A stretch of 64,000 bases of DNA from Hyphomicrobiales bacterium (GTDB lineage Bacteria; Pseudomonadota; Alphaproteobacteria; Rhizobiales; Beijerinckiaceae): NCBI GenBank assembly GCA_930633525.1, contig CAKNFP010000001.1:4277501-4341500 (forward strand), in the 5' to 3' direction. Every line of letters starts with the position of its first letter. The stretch's first letter is position 1. Below the pieces are notes generated by a model. The model made no database searches, had not been told where the DNA came from, and saw only the letters and a program-made list of their open reading frames with translations. The translations under genes were made by a program, and so were the position numbers. This document shows positions 53,753-62,401 of this stretch, piece by piece.

Positions 53753-54742
53753 TTAAGCTGATTGACGCAAAATCAAATGACGTGAAACAGTAAGCATCTC
53801 GACCTCCGAATGGCTTAGGCACTCCACTATTTTCCGGCACATTTCCTCAGCTTGACCGCTCAACGAGGATAAGGCCGGCCGGGTGTAGGAACTGAAGCCG
53901 AGATCACCGAAGCCGATCAGCGCCACATCATCGGGAACCCGATATCCCGCGTCGCTGATAGCCGCAAGCGCGCCGGCCGCAAGCTCGTCCGTGCCGGCGA
54001 GAATCGCGTCGAACTTGATGTTTCGCGCAATTGCCTCTGAAGCGCTACGGAAGCCGCCCTCGAAACGAAAGGCCGGCTCCGACCAAACCAGCGTCTCGTC
54101 GAACGCGAGGCCGTAGAGTGCCAAAGCTCTTCTATAGGCCTGAAAGCGCCTTTGCCCTGCTATAGAATGGCTCACCCTGTTCAAATAGGCGATACGTCGG
54201 CACCCACGCCCGACAAGATGCGCGATGGCTTGCTCGCCTGCGTTTTGCTCATCATGAATGATGGACATGAATCCAGCCGCAGTAAGATCCTGCCCGGTTG
54301 AGATCAGCCTAATCTTTCCTCGTCGCAGATTTGCGATTTCGGAGCGCAGTTCAACGAAATCAAGCGGATCAGAAGACGCTAATACGAGCGCCCGAACATG
54401 GAGTGACTGACAGTGACGCAGCGCTTGCGTGAGCCTTTGCTGACTGTGACCAAGGTCGAACAGAAGAAGATCCAGACCAACGGTTCTCAAGGCTAGCTGT
54501 AATTGCTTGGCTAACGCCGAATACCAGCCCTGCTCGATGTCGCTGACCAGAAATGCAACAGAATCGATCTGGCCCGATCGGAGAGCCTTGCCTATCGAAC
54601 TGGGCTGATAGCCAAGCGCCGCGATGGACCGCATCACACGCTCGCGCGTGTCCTCGGCAACGAAAACTTTGCCGCTCAAGACCCGCGATACCGTGGCCTG
54701 AGAGACACCCGCGTGCCGAGCGACATCCACAACGCTTACCAT
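53753..54742 (-). CDS. LacI-family transcriptional repressor
   Basis: A 329-residue regulator. The N-terminal HTH (residues about 3-50) has VSVVDVARHAGVSQATVSRVLSGKVFVAEDTRERV and the hinge-helix region YQPSSIGKALRSG. The periplasmic-binding-like core follows (SVAFLVSDIEQGW, ALVLASSDPLDF, DAILAGTDELAAGALAAISDAGYRVPDDVALIGFGDL). Effectors of this family are usually sugars or their derivatives. It is divergent from the ABC operon starting at 54975, and two inverted operator-like sites lie between. The 283-base stretch 53470-53752 downstream holds no recognisable gene. Confidence 0.92.
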   Translation of the reverse strand: MVSVVDVARHAGVSQATVSRVLSGKVFVAEDTRERVMRSIAALGYQPSSIGKALRSGQIDSVAFLVSDIEQGWYSALAKQLQLALRTVGLDLLLFDLGHSQQRLTQALRHCQSLHVRALVLASSDPLDFVELRSEIANLRRGKIRLISTGQDLTAAGFMSIIHDEQNAGEQAIAHLVGRGCRRIAYLNRVSHSIAGQRRFQAYRRALALYGLAFDETLVWSEPAFRFEGGFRSASEAIARNIKFDAILAGTDELAAGALAAISDAGYRVPDDVALIGFGDLGFSSYTRPALSSLSGQAEEMCRKIVECLSHSEVEMLTVSRHLILRQSA

Positions 54743-54880
54743 TCCGCCCCTTCCTTCGCATGTTCCGCAACCATCGCAGCAACCACTTCCTCGAAGAGGT
54801 CTTCGTGGCGAGCCGTTCAGGCCAAGTCTGTATGTGACCTATCGCGAGGAAGCCCGAAAATCCTAACTATCATATCCCAT

Positions 54881-54950
54881 CATGATAACGTTTTCATCAA
54901 TTTGCTTGCCCGTGTTGACACCCATAATGATCGATGTAAACGTTATCATG
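54881..54950. promoter_or_regulatory. Pair of inverted LacI-type operators with a promoter between
   Basis: CATGATAACGTTTTCATC (54881-54898) and, on the other strand, CATGATAACGTTTACATC (complement of 54933-54950) match at 17 of 18 bases, and each is itself near-palindromic around AACGTT (TGA-N-AACGTT-N-TCA). TTGACA (54915-54920) lies between them; a TAAACG at 54937-54942 could be its -10 (spacer 16). Repression by the divergent LacI protein through a loop or side-by-side dimers fits. The AACGTT core is typical of the family. Confidence 0.7.
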
Positions 54951-54974
54951 AGACAAAACGGAGGGTGGAGACGA

Positions 54975-55853
54975 ATGAAGAAATTTCTCGCAGCGAGCCT
55001 ATTCGGAGTCATGCTGGTGGGCCCGGCCTGGTCCCAGGGACTGTCGCAGCCGGATCCGTCGGCGCCGCTTTTCAAGCAATTGCCGGCAGAAATCCGGGAA
55101 AAGGGCTTTATCGTTTCCGCCACAACCGGACGCTATCCGCCGTTCAATTTCATGAAGGAGGACGGCAAGACTCTTCAGGGCCTGTCGATCGAGCTCGGAG
55201 AGGAGATGGAGAAGGTCCTGGGTGTTCCGGTGAAAAACGAGATCGCAGAATCCATTGCGTCGCTGATCACCGGCCTTACCAGCAACCGCTTCGACTTCAT
55301 TCTCGGCGTGGTTGCCGACACGCCTGAACGACAGAACGTCGTCGACATGGTCGACTGGAAACGGCAGGGCACGGCCTTCCTGATCAACCCCGAAGACGGC
55401 ACCACAATGAGCAGCATCGATGATGCCTGTGGTCTCGTCGTGGGCATCCAGAAGGCGAGCTTCGTCGAGCCCATCATTCAGAAGCAAAGCGAGCTTTGCG
55501 TCGCGGCCGGCAAAAAGCCGGTCACGGTCCAAATCCTGAACGATCAGGCCACACTTCTTCTCGGCCTCAAGTCCAAGAGAATCCAGGCGGTTTTCTCCGA
55601 GACCGTGGCGCTGGCCTATCAGAATTCAGTCAATAACAACGCATACAAAGTGGTTCCATCCGGCAAGAACCTCCTGGCCGAACTCTACCAGGCTTCGGCG
55701 ACCCCTAGGGGCTCCGCGTTGACAAAGGTTGTGATGGCCGCCTGGCAGCAGTTGATTGACAATGGCGCTTACGCACGCCTCATGACCAAGTGGGGGATCG
55801 AGGACGACATGCTCCCAGCACCGGGGCTCAACCTCGCCAAGCCGAACAAGTAA
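54975..55853 (+). CDS. ABC transporter substrate-binding protein, polar amino acid (SBP_bac_3) family
   Basis: A 292-residue periplasmic protein started at ATG 54975 (after GGGTGGAGACGA), giving a normal signal peptide MKKFLAASLFGVMLVGPAWSQ; an upstream in-frame start at 54882 would put 31 odd residues in front. SBP_bac_3 features are GRYPPFNFMKEDGKTLQGLSIEL, EIAESIASLITGLTSNRFDFILGV and LGLKSKRIQAVFSET. It should supply ligand to the permease 56712 and ATPase 57640. First gene of the LacI-controlled unit. Confidence 0.92.
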   Translation: MKKFLAASLFGVMLVGPAWSQGLSQPDPSAPLFKQLPAEIREKGFIVSATTGRYPPFNFMKEDGKTLQGLSIELGEEMEKVLGVPVKNEIAESIASLITGLTSNRFDFILGVVADTPERQNVVDMVDWKRQGTAFLINPEDGTTMSSIDDACGLVVGIQKASFVEPIIQKQSELCVAAGKKPVTVQILNDQATLLLGLKSKRIQAVFSETVALAYQNSVNNNAYKVVPSGKNLLAELYQASATPRGSALTKVVMAAWQQLIDNGAYARLMTKWGIEDDMLPAPGLNLAKPNK

Positions 55854-55923
55854 GACCATTGCGCGGGCAGCCCGGTCCAAGAGGCGACTGCACGCTCCTT
55901 ATATGCGCGGAAGGCGTGGAGAT

Positions 55924-56634
55924 ATGGGAAGGCCTACGTTCGTTCTGGTCCATGGCTCATGGCATGGCGGATGGTGCTGGTCGCGGGTGGCTCCCATTCT
56001 GCGCCAGCATGGGGCCGATGTTCTTGCGCCAACACTGACCGGCCAGGGCGAACGGTCCCACCTCCTGAACCCTGCTGTCGGGCTCAAGACCCATATCGAC
56101 GACGTGGTGCAGACGCTGCGCTTCAACCAGGTGAGACATGCCATCCTCGTAGGGCACAGCTACGGCGGTATGGTAATACGCGGGGTCCACGACGCAGCCC
56201 CGGACCTCATCAGCTCACTCGTCTATCTCGATGCCCATGTGCCCATGGATGGCGACAGTATGTGCGCCCTCGCCGGCCCGGAGGTGACGGAGCGCCTGCG
56301 CAAGCGCGTGGAGGAAGAAGGCAGCGGCTGGATACTTCCCCCCTCGCCTGCATCCGTGTTCGGAACCGACGACCCTGACGACCAGGCATGGATCAACCGG
56401 CTTTCCACGCCCATGGCCTGGAAGGCCTATACGGATCGGTTGCACCTGACCAAGGCGGATGCGGATCGAAAGGCCTACATCCGTTGCACGACGCACAAGC
56501 GGACTTATTTCGACCTGGCGGCAGACCGGCATCGCGGCCGCGAAGGATGGACGGTCCACGACCTTGCCGCCGCCCACAACGTTATGATCACCCACCCTCA
56601 ACTGCTGGCTGAAACTCTGCTTACGCTGATCTAA
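55924..56634 (+). CDS. Alpha/beta hydrolase (EstC/MES-like)
   Basis: A 236-residue hydrolase started at ATG 55924, with GGCGTGGAGAT upstream. Features are the oxyanion LVHGSWHGGWCWSRV, the nucleophile elbow GHSYGGMV (Ser about 80), an Asp pair around the strand 6 region and a C-terminal His in AAHNVMITHPQLLA. The HGSWHGGWCW opening is shared with plant-type esterases and hydroxynitrile lyases. Inside an import operon it may cleave an ester or amide bond in the imported compound. Transcribed with the SBP and permease genes. Confidence 0.86.
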   Translation: MGRPTFVLVHGSWHGGWCWSRVAPILRQHGADVLAPTLTGQGERSHLLNPAVGLKTHIDDVVQTLRFNQVRHAILVGHSYGGMVIRGVHDAAPDLISSLVYLDAHVPMDGDSMCALAGPEVTERLRKRVEEEGSGWILPPSPASVFGTDDPDDQAWINRLSTPMAWKAYTDRLHLTKADADRKAYIRCTTHKRTYFDLAADRHRGREGWTVHDLAAAHNVMITHPQLLAETLLTLI

Positions 56635-56711
56635 CAGCAAGCGGTTCCACCCTGCTCGCCCGACGGTGCGGGCAATGGAAGCGAACCTCCATTATCGACG
56701 AGGCCAACACC

Positions 56712-57632
56712 ATGTCACAGCAACCCATTCCGGTCGCGCTTGTCGGCTCGCGCGGCACCGAAGAGTTTCCCGACGTGGCCCGGGCCGAGAAATCATGGCA
56801 CCCGTGGAGGTGGGCGCTCGCCATTTTCGTGACCCTGCTCATGCTTCGGCTTCTGCATCTGGTCGCCACCAACCAGAACCTGCAATGGCCAGTCGTGGCC
56901 AACTATATGTTCAATCCAGTTGTGTTACGCGGCCTGGGTATGACGCTCTGGCTCACCGTTCTTGCCATGGTGGTCGGGTTTGTGCTGGGAACGGCATTGG
57001 CCTTGTTCCGGATGAGCACGATTGCGCCGCTGAGCTACTTTGCCTTGGGCTTCACCTGGCTGTTCCGCTCCGTACCGACACTGGTTCTGCTTATCTTTCT
57101 CTATAACATCTCGATCCTGATCCCGACCGTGGAGATAGGAATACCGTTCGGCCCCGTGTTCTGGTCTGAACGCACCAATGATCTCGTCACGCCCTTCGTG
57201 GCCGCGACGATCGGGCTGGGCTTTCACAAAGCCGCCTATATGTCGGAAATCATACGGGCGGGCTTGCTGTCGGTGGACGATGGGCAAAAACAGGCCGCAA
57301 CCTCGCTTGGCATGTCGCCTGCAACAATGCTGCGCCGGGTGATCCTGCCGCAGGCCATGCGGGTGATCATTCCCCCCACCGGCAGCGAGATCATCTCCAC
57401 CCTGAAGCTCACGTCGCTCGTCAGCGTGATCTCCATGGCCGATCTCCTCTACACGGTGGAAACAATCTATGCGCGTACGTTCCAGACCATTCCGCTGCTG
57501 ATCGTCGCCTGTCTCTGGTACCTCATTCTTACCTCCATATTGCAGATCGGACAGAGATACACCGAAAACTACTTCGGACGTGGCTACCGCAGCCGCACCG
57601 GTGCAGACAACCACGTTGCAGCGCAGGAATAA
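56712..57632 (+). CDS. ABC transporter permease, polar amino acid type
   Basis: A 306-residue inner-membrane protein with a longer N-terminus than usual, then five to six membrane segments. The HisM/GlnP-type signatures RGLGMTLWLTVLAMVVGFVLG, TWLFRSVPTLVLLIFLYNI, GLGFHKAAYMSEIIRAGLLSVDDGQKQAATSLGM and the EAA loop are clear. The ATPase gene follows after 7 bases. It probably acts as a homodimer, as no second permease gene is seen. Confidence 0.92.
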   Translation: MSQQPIPVALVGSRGTEEFPDVARAEKSWHPWRWALAIFVTLLMLRLLHLVATNQNLQWPVVANYMFNPVVLRGLGMTLWLTVLAMVVGFVLGTALALFRMSTIAPLSYFALGFTWLFRSVPTLVLLIFLYNISILIPTVEIGIPFGPVFWSERTNDLVTPFVAATIGLGFHKAAYMSEIIRAGLLSVDDGQKQAATSLGMSPATMLRRVILPQAMRVIIPPTGSEIISTLKLTSLVSVISMADLLYTVETIYARTFQTIPLLIVACLWYLILTSILQIGQRYTENYFGRGYRSRTGADNHVAAQE

Positions 57633-57639
57633 CCGAGCG

Positions 57640-58425
57640 ATGAACATGATGGAAACTAGGAAAAATCCTGTCGTCGTGGCGCGCGACGTACACAAAAGCT
57701 TCGGTCAAAACCAGGTTCTGAAGGGAGTCAATCTCTCGGTTCGTGCGTCCGAAGTCGTAGTTATTCTCGGCTCATCCGGATCTGGAAAGTCGACTTTCCT
57801 CCGCTGCCTCAATCAACTTGAGGACATTGATGGTGGCTGGATAGAAATCGACGGCGAGAGCATGGGCTATGAATATTCAAACGGCCGCGTCCGCCGCCTG
57901 TCCGCGCATCGTCGCGTGCTACAGCGGCGCGCCCTTGGGATGGTTTTTCAGCAGTTCAACTTGTTCCAGCATCTGACTGCGATCGGCAACGTCATGGAAG
58001 CGCCCATATCTGTACGCGGCATGGCGAAGTCAGTCGCGCGCGAGCAGGGAATGGCGTTCCTGCAAAAAGTCGGGCTGGTCGATAAGGCCAATCTCTATCC
58101 CTACCAGCTCTCGGGTGGTCAGCAACAGCGGGTGGCGATCGCGCGCGCCCTCGCCATGGAACCCAAGGTGATGCTGTTCGACGAGCCGACAAGCGCTCTC
58201 GATCCCGAACTGGTCGGCGAGGTGCTGTCGGTCATGAAGGACGTCGCCAAGAGCGGAACAACAATGATCGTGGTCACGCACGAAATGGGCTTTGCAAGCG
58301 AAGTCTCGGACCGGGTCGTCTTCATGGATGGCGGTATCGTCATCCAGGATGCGCCCTTTGCAGAGCTGGCCGCCAACCCGGCCAGCCCGAAGGTCGCCAG
58401 TTTCGTCCGCAGCGCAAAACACTGA
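57640..58425 (+). CDS. ABC transporter ATP-binding protein, polar amino acid type
   Basis: The 261-residue ATPase is started at ATG 57640; the upstream frame overlaps the permease gene and lacks family similarity. Walker A GSSGSGKST, Q-loop VFQQFNLFQHLTAIGNVMEAP, signature LSGGQQQRVAIARALA, Walker B VMLFDEPTSALDPE and H-loop VVTHEMGFA are present, the standard GlnQ/HisP pattern. It energises import by the permease at 56712. Confidence 0.93.
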   Translation: MNMMETRKNPVVVARDVHKSFGQNQVLKGVNLSVRASEVVVILGSSGSGKSTFLRCLNQLEDIDGGWIEIDGESMGYEYSNGRVRRLSAHRRVLQRRALGMVFQQFNLFQHLTAIGNVMEAPISVRGMAKSVAREQGMAFLQKVGLVDKANLYPYQLSGGQQQRVAIARALAMEPKVMLFDEPTSALDPELVGEVLSVMKDVAKSGTTMIVVTHEMGFASEVSDRVVFMDGGIVIQDAPFAELAANPASPKVASFVRSAKH

Positions 58426-58456
58426 TTTGGCGCGGCATATTCCAAAAGGACAGGCA

Positions 58457-59422
58457 ATGCTTATCGACGCCCTTCAATGCGGTGAATTCGACCGCGACGT
58501 TCTCCAGATGCTGCAGGCCGGCGGCTTCACCTGCGTAACCCCTACCCTTGGCTTCTGGGAAGGCACGCTTGAATCCATGGACGCCATCGGCAAGTGGAAG
58601 GACATGGAGCGGGACAACAGCGACCTGATCCGCATCGTGCGCAAGAGCGATGACATCAGGCAGTGCGCGGCCGACGGCAAGCTGGGCATCCTGCTGGGCT
58701 TCCAGAACACCAATTGCCTGGAAGACCGCATCCGTTTCGTCGAGCTGTTCGCGAATATGGACACGCGTGTGATGCAGCTGACCTACAACAATCAGAACGA
58801 ACTTGGCGGCTCGTGCTACGAGGAGGAAGACAGCGGCCTCACCCGTTTTGGTCGCGAGATCGTCGTGGAGATGGCGCGTTGCGGTATCCTCGTGGATTGC
58901 TCGCATGTTGGAGACCGCACGACGCTCCATGCGATAGAGCATAGCCCCAAGCCGATCGCGGTCACCCATGCGAATGCCGCGTCGATCTTCCCGCATAAAC
59001 GCAACCGCAGTGATGACGTGCTAAAGGCGCTCGCGGAGACCGGCGGAGTCATCGGTTGCGCGGCCTATCGCAACATAACGCCGGACTATGCATGTGCTAC
59101 CGCGCGTGGGTTTGCGGAAATGGTGGCGCGTACCGTCGAGATAGCCGGCATCGATCATGTCGGCTTGGGAACGGATTTTAGCTACAAATCCAATGACGCG
59201 TTCCGGGAATGGATGCGCAAAGGGCGCTGGACACGGTCTGTGCAGTATGGCGCCGGTTCGGCTGCCCGTCCCGGCGCGGTCTCCAAGCCGGACTGGCTGC
59301 CGACGGCCGACCGGCTAAAGGATCTCGAACCCTCATTAGCAGAAGTGGGCTTCTCGTCGGAGGAGATCGGGAAGATCACCGGCGGCAACTGGCTCCGCCT
59401 CTATGAGGCCGTGTTCGGCTGA
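58457..59422 (+). CDS. Membrane dipeptidase (peptidase M19 family)
   Basis: A 321-residue M19 protein started at ATG 58457 (AAAAGGACAGGC upstream); upstream codons in the same frame are shadows of the ATPase gene. Residues seen: IDALQCGEFDRDVL, the QNTNCLEDRIRFVELFANMDTRVMQLTYNNQN region, DCSHVGDRTTLHAIEHS, AVTHANAASI, GLGTDFSY. The usual HxD metal motif near the N-terminus (family HxDx) reads IDALQC, so a metal site is atypical. M19 enzymes split dipeptides, sometimes D-residues, and some open beta-lactam or related rings. No signal or lipid anchor is seen, so it is cytoplasmic. Confidence 0.88.
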   Translation: MLIDALQCGEFDRDVLQMLQAGGFTCVTPTLGFWEGTLESMDAIGKWKDMERDNSDLIRIVRKSDDIRQCAADGKLGILLGFQNTNCLEDRIRFVELFANMDTRVMQLTYNNQNELGGSCYEEEDSGLTRFGREIVVEMARCGILVDCSHVGDRTTLHAIEHSPKPIAVTHANAASIFPHKRNRSDDVLKALAETGGVIGCAAYRNITPDYACATARGFAEMVARTVEIAGIDHVGLGTDFSYKSNDAFREWMRKGRWTRSVQYGAGSAARPGAVSKPDWLPTADRLKDLEPSLAEVGFSSEEIGKITGGNWLRLYEAVFG

Positions 59423-59554
59423 GCCGCCGCAATCTCCTGATCAACCTCGACCTGCATCGGGAAAAAGCGTGGCGCGGCGCTTCCACGGTTGTGCCGCGCT
59501 CTGCCACTGTCCGCTCATGCCTTCGTTCTCCGAGGGCCTGCTTTCGGAGAAATC

Positions 59555-60340
59555 ATGCCAAACCCGCGCGGAATCCGTATCGCCGTTCAGCTTCAGCCCG
59601 TTCATTGCACCTATGATGCCCTGCGCGCTGCGGTTTCATATGTCGACCGGTCTGGCGCTGACATACTGTTCAATTCGGACCATTTCTTTCCCTCGATCGG
59701 CGATGACAGCGGAAGCTGCTTCGAAGCATGGACGATGCTCGGCGCATGGGCGGAACAGACACGCCATGTTCAACTCGGCGTTTCCGTGAGTGGCAACACA
59801 TATCGAAACCCTCATCTCCTCGCGGACATGGCGCGAACGGTCGATCACATCGCACGCGGCCGTGCGATCCTAGGTATTGGCTCCGGCTGGTTCAGAAAAG
59901 ATCATGACGAATATGGCTATGACCTGTCTGACTCAAAGAGTCGTCTCCATGGCCTCCATCAATCTTTGGAGGCTATCCGATACAGGCTCCCGCGTCTCAA
60001 TCCGCCCCCGGCCGGCAAGCTGCCTGTTATGATCGGCAACGGTGGCGACCGGAAGCCACCCGAGATGGTCGCGCGCCACGCCGACATTTGGATGGACTTC
60101 AAGGCGCCACAGATGGTGCGCGCCTACAATAAAGAATTGGATTCTGTTTGCGAGATAATCGGGCGTGATCCCAATTCTATTGAACGCGGGATCGCTGTTT
60201 CGCCTGGCGATATTCCTCATACTCAGGAATTTCTGGATGCAGGATGCACGCTCTTCATGGTGCGCACGGCGGGACCCAGATTCGACTTGTCCTTTTTACC
60301 TGAATGGATTGCCTGGCGGGATATGCGCAACGGTCGATAG
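59555..60340 (+). CDS. LLM-class (luciferase-like) F420/flavin-dependent oxidoreductase
   Basis: A 261-residue TIM-barrel oxidoreductase. ATG 59555 after TTCGGAGAAATC is preferred to a TTG at 59489. Family features: IRIAVQLQPVHCTYDALR, VDRSGADILFNSDHFFP, GVSVSGNTYRNPHLLADMARTVDHIARGRAILGIGSGWFRKDHDEYGY and LPVMIGNGGDRKPPEMVARHADIWMDF. The pattern is that of the F420-dependent LLM subgroup. It is on the same strand, 132 bases after the dipeptidase, and may oxidise the compound released by the operon enzymes; shared transcription is not certain. Confidence 0.87.
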   Translation: MPNPRGIRIAVQLQPVHCTYDALRAAVSYVDRSGADILFNSDHFFPSIGDDSGSCFEAWTMLGAWAEQTRHVQLGVSVSGNTYRNPHLLADMARTVDHIARGRAILGIGSGWFRKDHDEYGYDLSDSKSRLHGLHQSLEAIRYRLPRLNPPPAGKLPVMIGNGGDRKPPEMVARHADIWMDFKAPQMVRAYNKELDSVCEIIGRDPNSIERGIAVSPGDIPHTQEFLDAGCTLFMVRTAGPRFDLSFLPEWIAWRDMRNGR

Positions 60341-61167
60341 CCAATGGTCGAGATCCGTCGCGCCATTACTGAACATCGCCTCTGTCGAAGTTTGACCGCG
60401 GCAAGGGAGAAAGGCGCCATCCCGATGGTACACCCGGAAAATCCTGAGCTCCGCATCGGGAGAGCTTTGGACCCACTGCATGCTAGTCATGCTTGCGGTA
60501 AAGAGTGGACTCCGTCCAGCCGAAAAACTATCAGCGCGAACAAGGCTGCCGATCGCGAGCGTGGAAAAGGTTCTGACGATTGCGGCGACCGCTGGTTTGC
60601 TCGCTCCAACTGGCGGGCTAACTGTTCTAGGACGGAGAGAGCTGCGGTGGCAACTGCGGTGGCATGGCGCCGCCGATATTGCTTTGGCCGGTCCCGGCAT
60701 ATACTGTCCCACGCAGTTGACGGCTCGGTGATGACGTCTAGCAATGCACCGCGAGAATGGTGCCGGGCCTTCTGGCCTGGAATGCGGGATTTCCGGCATT
60801 CGTCAAGCGGAGCTGATCCTTCGCGCTGCGCCACTACTTCGCAACCGTGGAACTGCAGGCACACCGCAGTAGAAGCTGACGCGTTGAATCGCCCCAGCCT
60901 CCGTCAAGATTCCTGCCCGTCGAAATTATTCGATCGCCGTTAGCGGTCGTTCGGATGCCGCTGGCGAAATCCTGGGTGATTGTCTGCTTCGAGCTAGAAG
61001 CCGACACAAAACTTGCCGAACGCCAATGACCGCAAAGGGTCGCTTGCAGCACAGCAGGTATCCGGTAGGCTCACGCTAAAAGCGGCCAGTCCGCTCGCGG
61101 CCCCCCAAGTATGCCTTTGGAAACGGTTGGCAGAGTCACCTTCAGCTCCCCCTGGAACCGGGCATGA
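60341..61167. other. 827-base stretch without an intact gene
   Basis: Several short open frames occur on both strands, but none has clear protein character except the small winged-helix-like fragment at 60480-60731. With the broken integrase beyond it, this looks like eroded accessory DNA at the edge of an old insertion next to tRNA-Ser. Confidence 0.5.
60480..60731 (+). pseudogene. Possible winged-helix protein fragment
   Basis: The 83-residue frame contains LPIASVEKVLTIAATAGLLAP and TGGLTVLGRRELR, which read like a helix-turn-helix with a wing, then PGIYCPTQLTAR. The start is weak and both ends look cut, so it is probably a remnant. The parent family is not certain. Confidence 0.25.
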
Positions 61168-61985
61168 TCACCTCAGCCCACCCGCGCGTAGCTCATCCAG
61201 ACGGTCGGCCCACCAAGCCATCATCCGGACGCGCTCATCCCAATGCTCGCCGCGAGCATAGGCGCGCCGCACACTGTTCTCCTCGACATGCGCAAGCTGC
61301 CGCTCAATGGCGTCCGGATGCCAATAGCCACTCTCGTTGAGCATGGAACTGGCGCTCGCTCGGAACCCATGCGAAGTCATCTCTTCTTCGGTGAAGCCCA
61401 AGCGACGTGGCGCTCCATTCAATGTGTTCTCGGACATCGGACTCAGGACAGAGCGGATTGAGGGAAAGACGAAGGTGCCATGGCCGGTGAGCTGCTGCAC
61501 GCCCTTGAGAATGGCAACCGCCTGCTTGGGCAACGGCACCCGATGGGGACGGCGCATCTTCATCCGCGCTTCCAGCACGCCCCCCTGTCCAGATTGAACT
61601 CGGACCAATGGGCCGCTCTCAACTCACCCGGCCGAGGGAAGAGCAGCGCCAAGAGCTTCAAGGCGGCTGTCGTTGTGGCCTGGCCCTCGTAACCGTCGAT
61701 CGCCCGCAAGAGCGCCCGAGGGCCCTTGGCTCGGTCAAGGCGGCCCATGATTTCGTCTGCGGTGCAGTCAGAGCGCCTCGCAGTGCGAAGGTTGGGTCAT
61801 TATCGGCACGAGCCGTGGCAACAGCATAGCGGAACACGCTGCCGATGATGGAGCGCAGCCTGCGCGCGCTTTCATACCGTCCACGCACTTCGACGCGCCG
61901 TAAGGTCTCAAGAATTTCGGGAGCGGTGATCTCGCGGATTGGACGTCGGCAGCCGGCAGCGTCCGAGAATACCCAAACATGAATG
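61168..61985 (-). pseudogene. Broken P4-type tyrosine recombinase (integrase)
   Basis: Three phases together make the central and C-terminal parts of a site-specific integrase. From the tRNA side: VFSDAAGCRRPIREITAPEIL...RSIIGSVFRYAVATARADNDPT (61658-61985), then RALLRAIDGYEGQATTTAALKLLALLFPRPGELRAAHWSEFNLD (61575-61735), then MRRPHRVPLPKQAV...EEEMTSHGFRASASSMLNESG...RRAYARGEHWDERVRMM (61168-61590). Catalytic Arg (PGELR), HGFR and the terminal Tyr (RRAY) are seen. Frameshifts are at about 61720-61745 and 61575-61600, and the N-terminal arm-binding domain (~120 residues) is missing. It lies 72 bases from the 3' end of tRNA-Ser and reads away from it, the usual place for a P4-type integrase. 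Confidence 0.88.
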
Positions 61986-62057
61986 TGGTACGAAATGGCA
62001 GATACCCATTTCACCGATCTAAATTATTTAATAAAATCAATTACTTATAGAGATGCT

Positions 62058-62147
62058 TGGCGGAGAGGGGGGGATTCGAACCCCCGATGGGCTTGCACCC
62101 ATGCCGCATTTCGAGTGCGGTGCATTCAACCGCTCTGCCACCTCTCC
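62058..62147 (-). tRNA. tRNA-Ser (anticodon CGA)
   Basis: On the minus strand the acceptor stem GGAGAGG (starting at 62147) pairs with CCTCTCC, and G plus an encoded CCA end the gene at 62058. The D arm (GCAGAGCGGTTGAATGC), anticodon loop CTCGAAA with anticodon CGA, a long variable arm (TGGGTGCAAGCCCA) and the T arm (GGGGGTTCGAATCCCCC) are all present. A long variable arm and the CGA anticodon give serine, codon UCG. The 3' end adjoins a broken integrase, so it was probably an attachment site. Confidence 0.96.
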
Positions 62148-62221
62148 GCGTCGGCGCGGCACTTATACGTGACATCGCCGTAAGATCAAGGGCCTCGTGT
62201 ATATTTTGCACCGTCAACGCG

Positions 62222-62250
62222 TTGACATGCATGCCCATGGGATGTATCGA
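62222..62250 (+). promoter_or_regulatory. Candidate promoter for rplU-rpmA
   Basis: TTGACA (62222-62227) is followed by a 17-base spacer and TATCGA (62245-62250), a housekeeping-type promoter pattern with a perfect -35. It lies 152 bases before the rplU start in a 254-base gap that contains no gene. Confidence 0.45.
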
Positions 62251-62401
62251 CCCTCATTCCATGCGAAGTCTCTTCGCGCTCCGTATGTGCGCGTGGCTCC
62301 TTCACTCTTGAAGCTGCTGCGGGTGAGTACGGCAACATCTGCCAAAAAGCCGGCCTTGTGGCGATAGCCCAAAGAGCCGGGTGGAACACGGGACAAGAAC
62401 G

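Noticed and set aside
60344..60943. 199-codon frame after the LLM oxidoreductase
   Set aside because: Composition rich in Arg, Ser and Trp without any domain; no ribosome site; looks like chance in eroded DNA.
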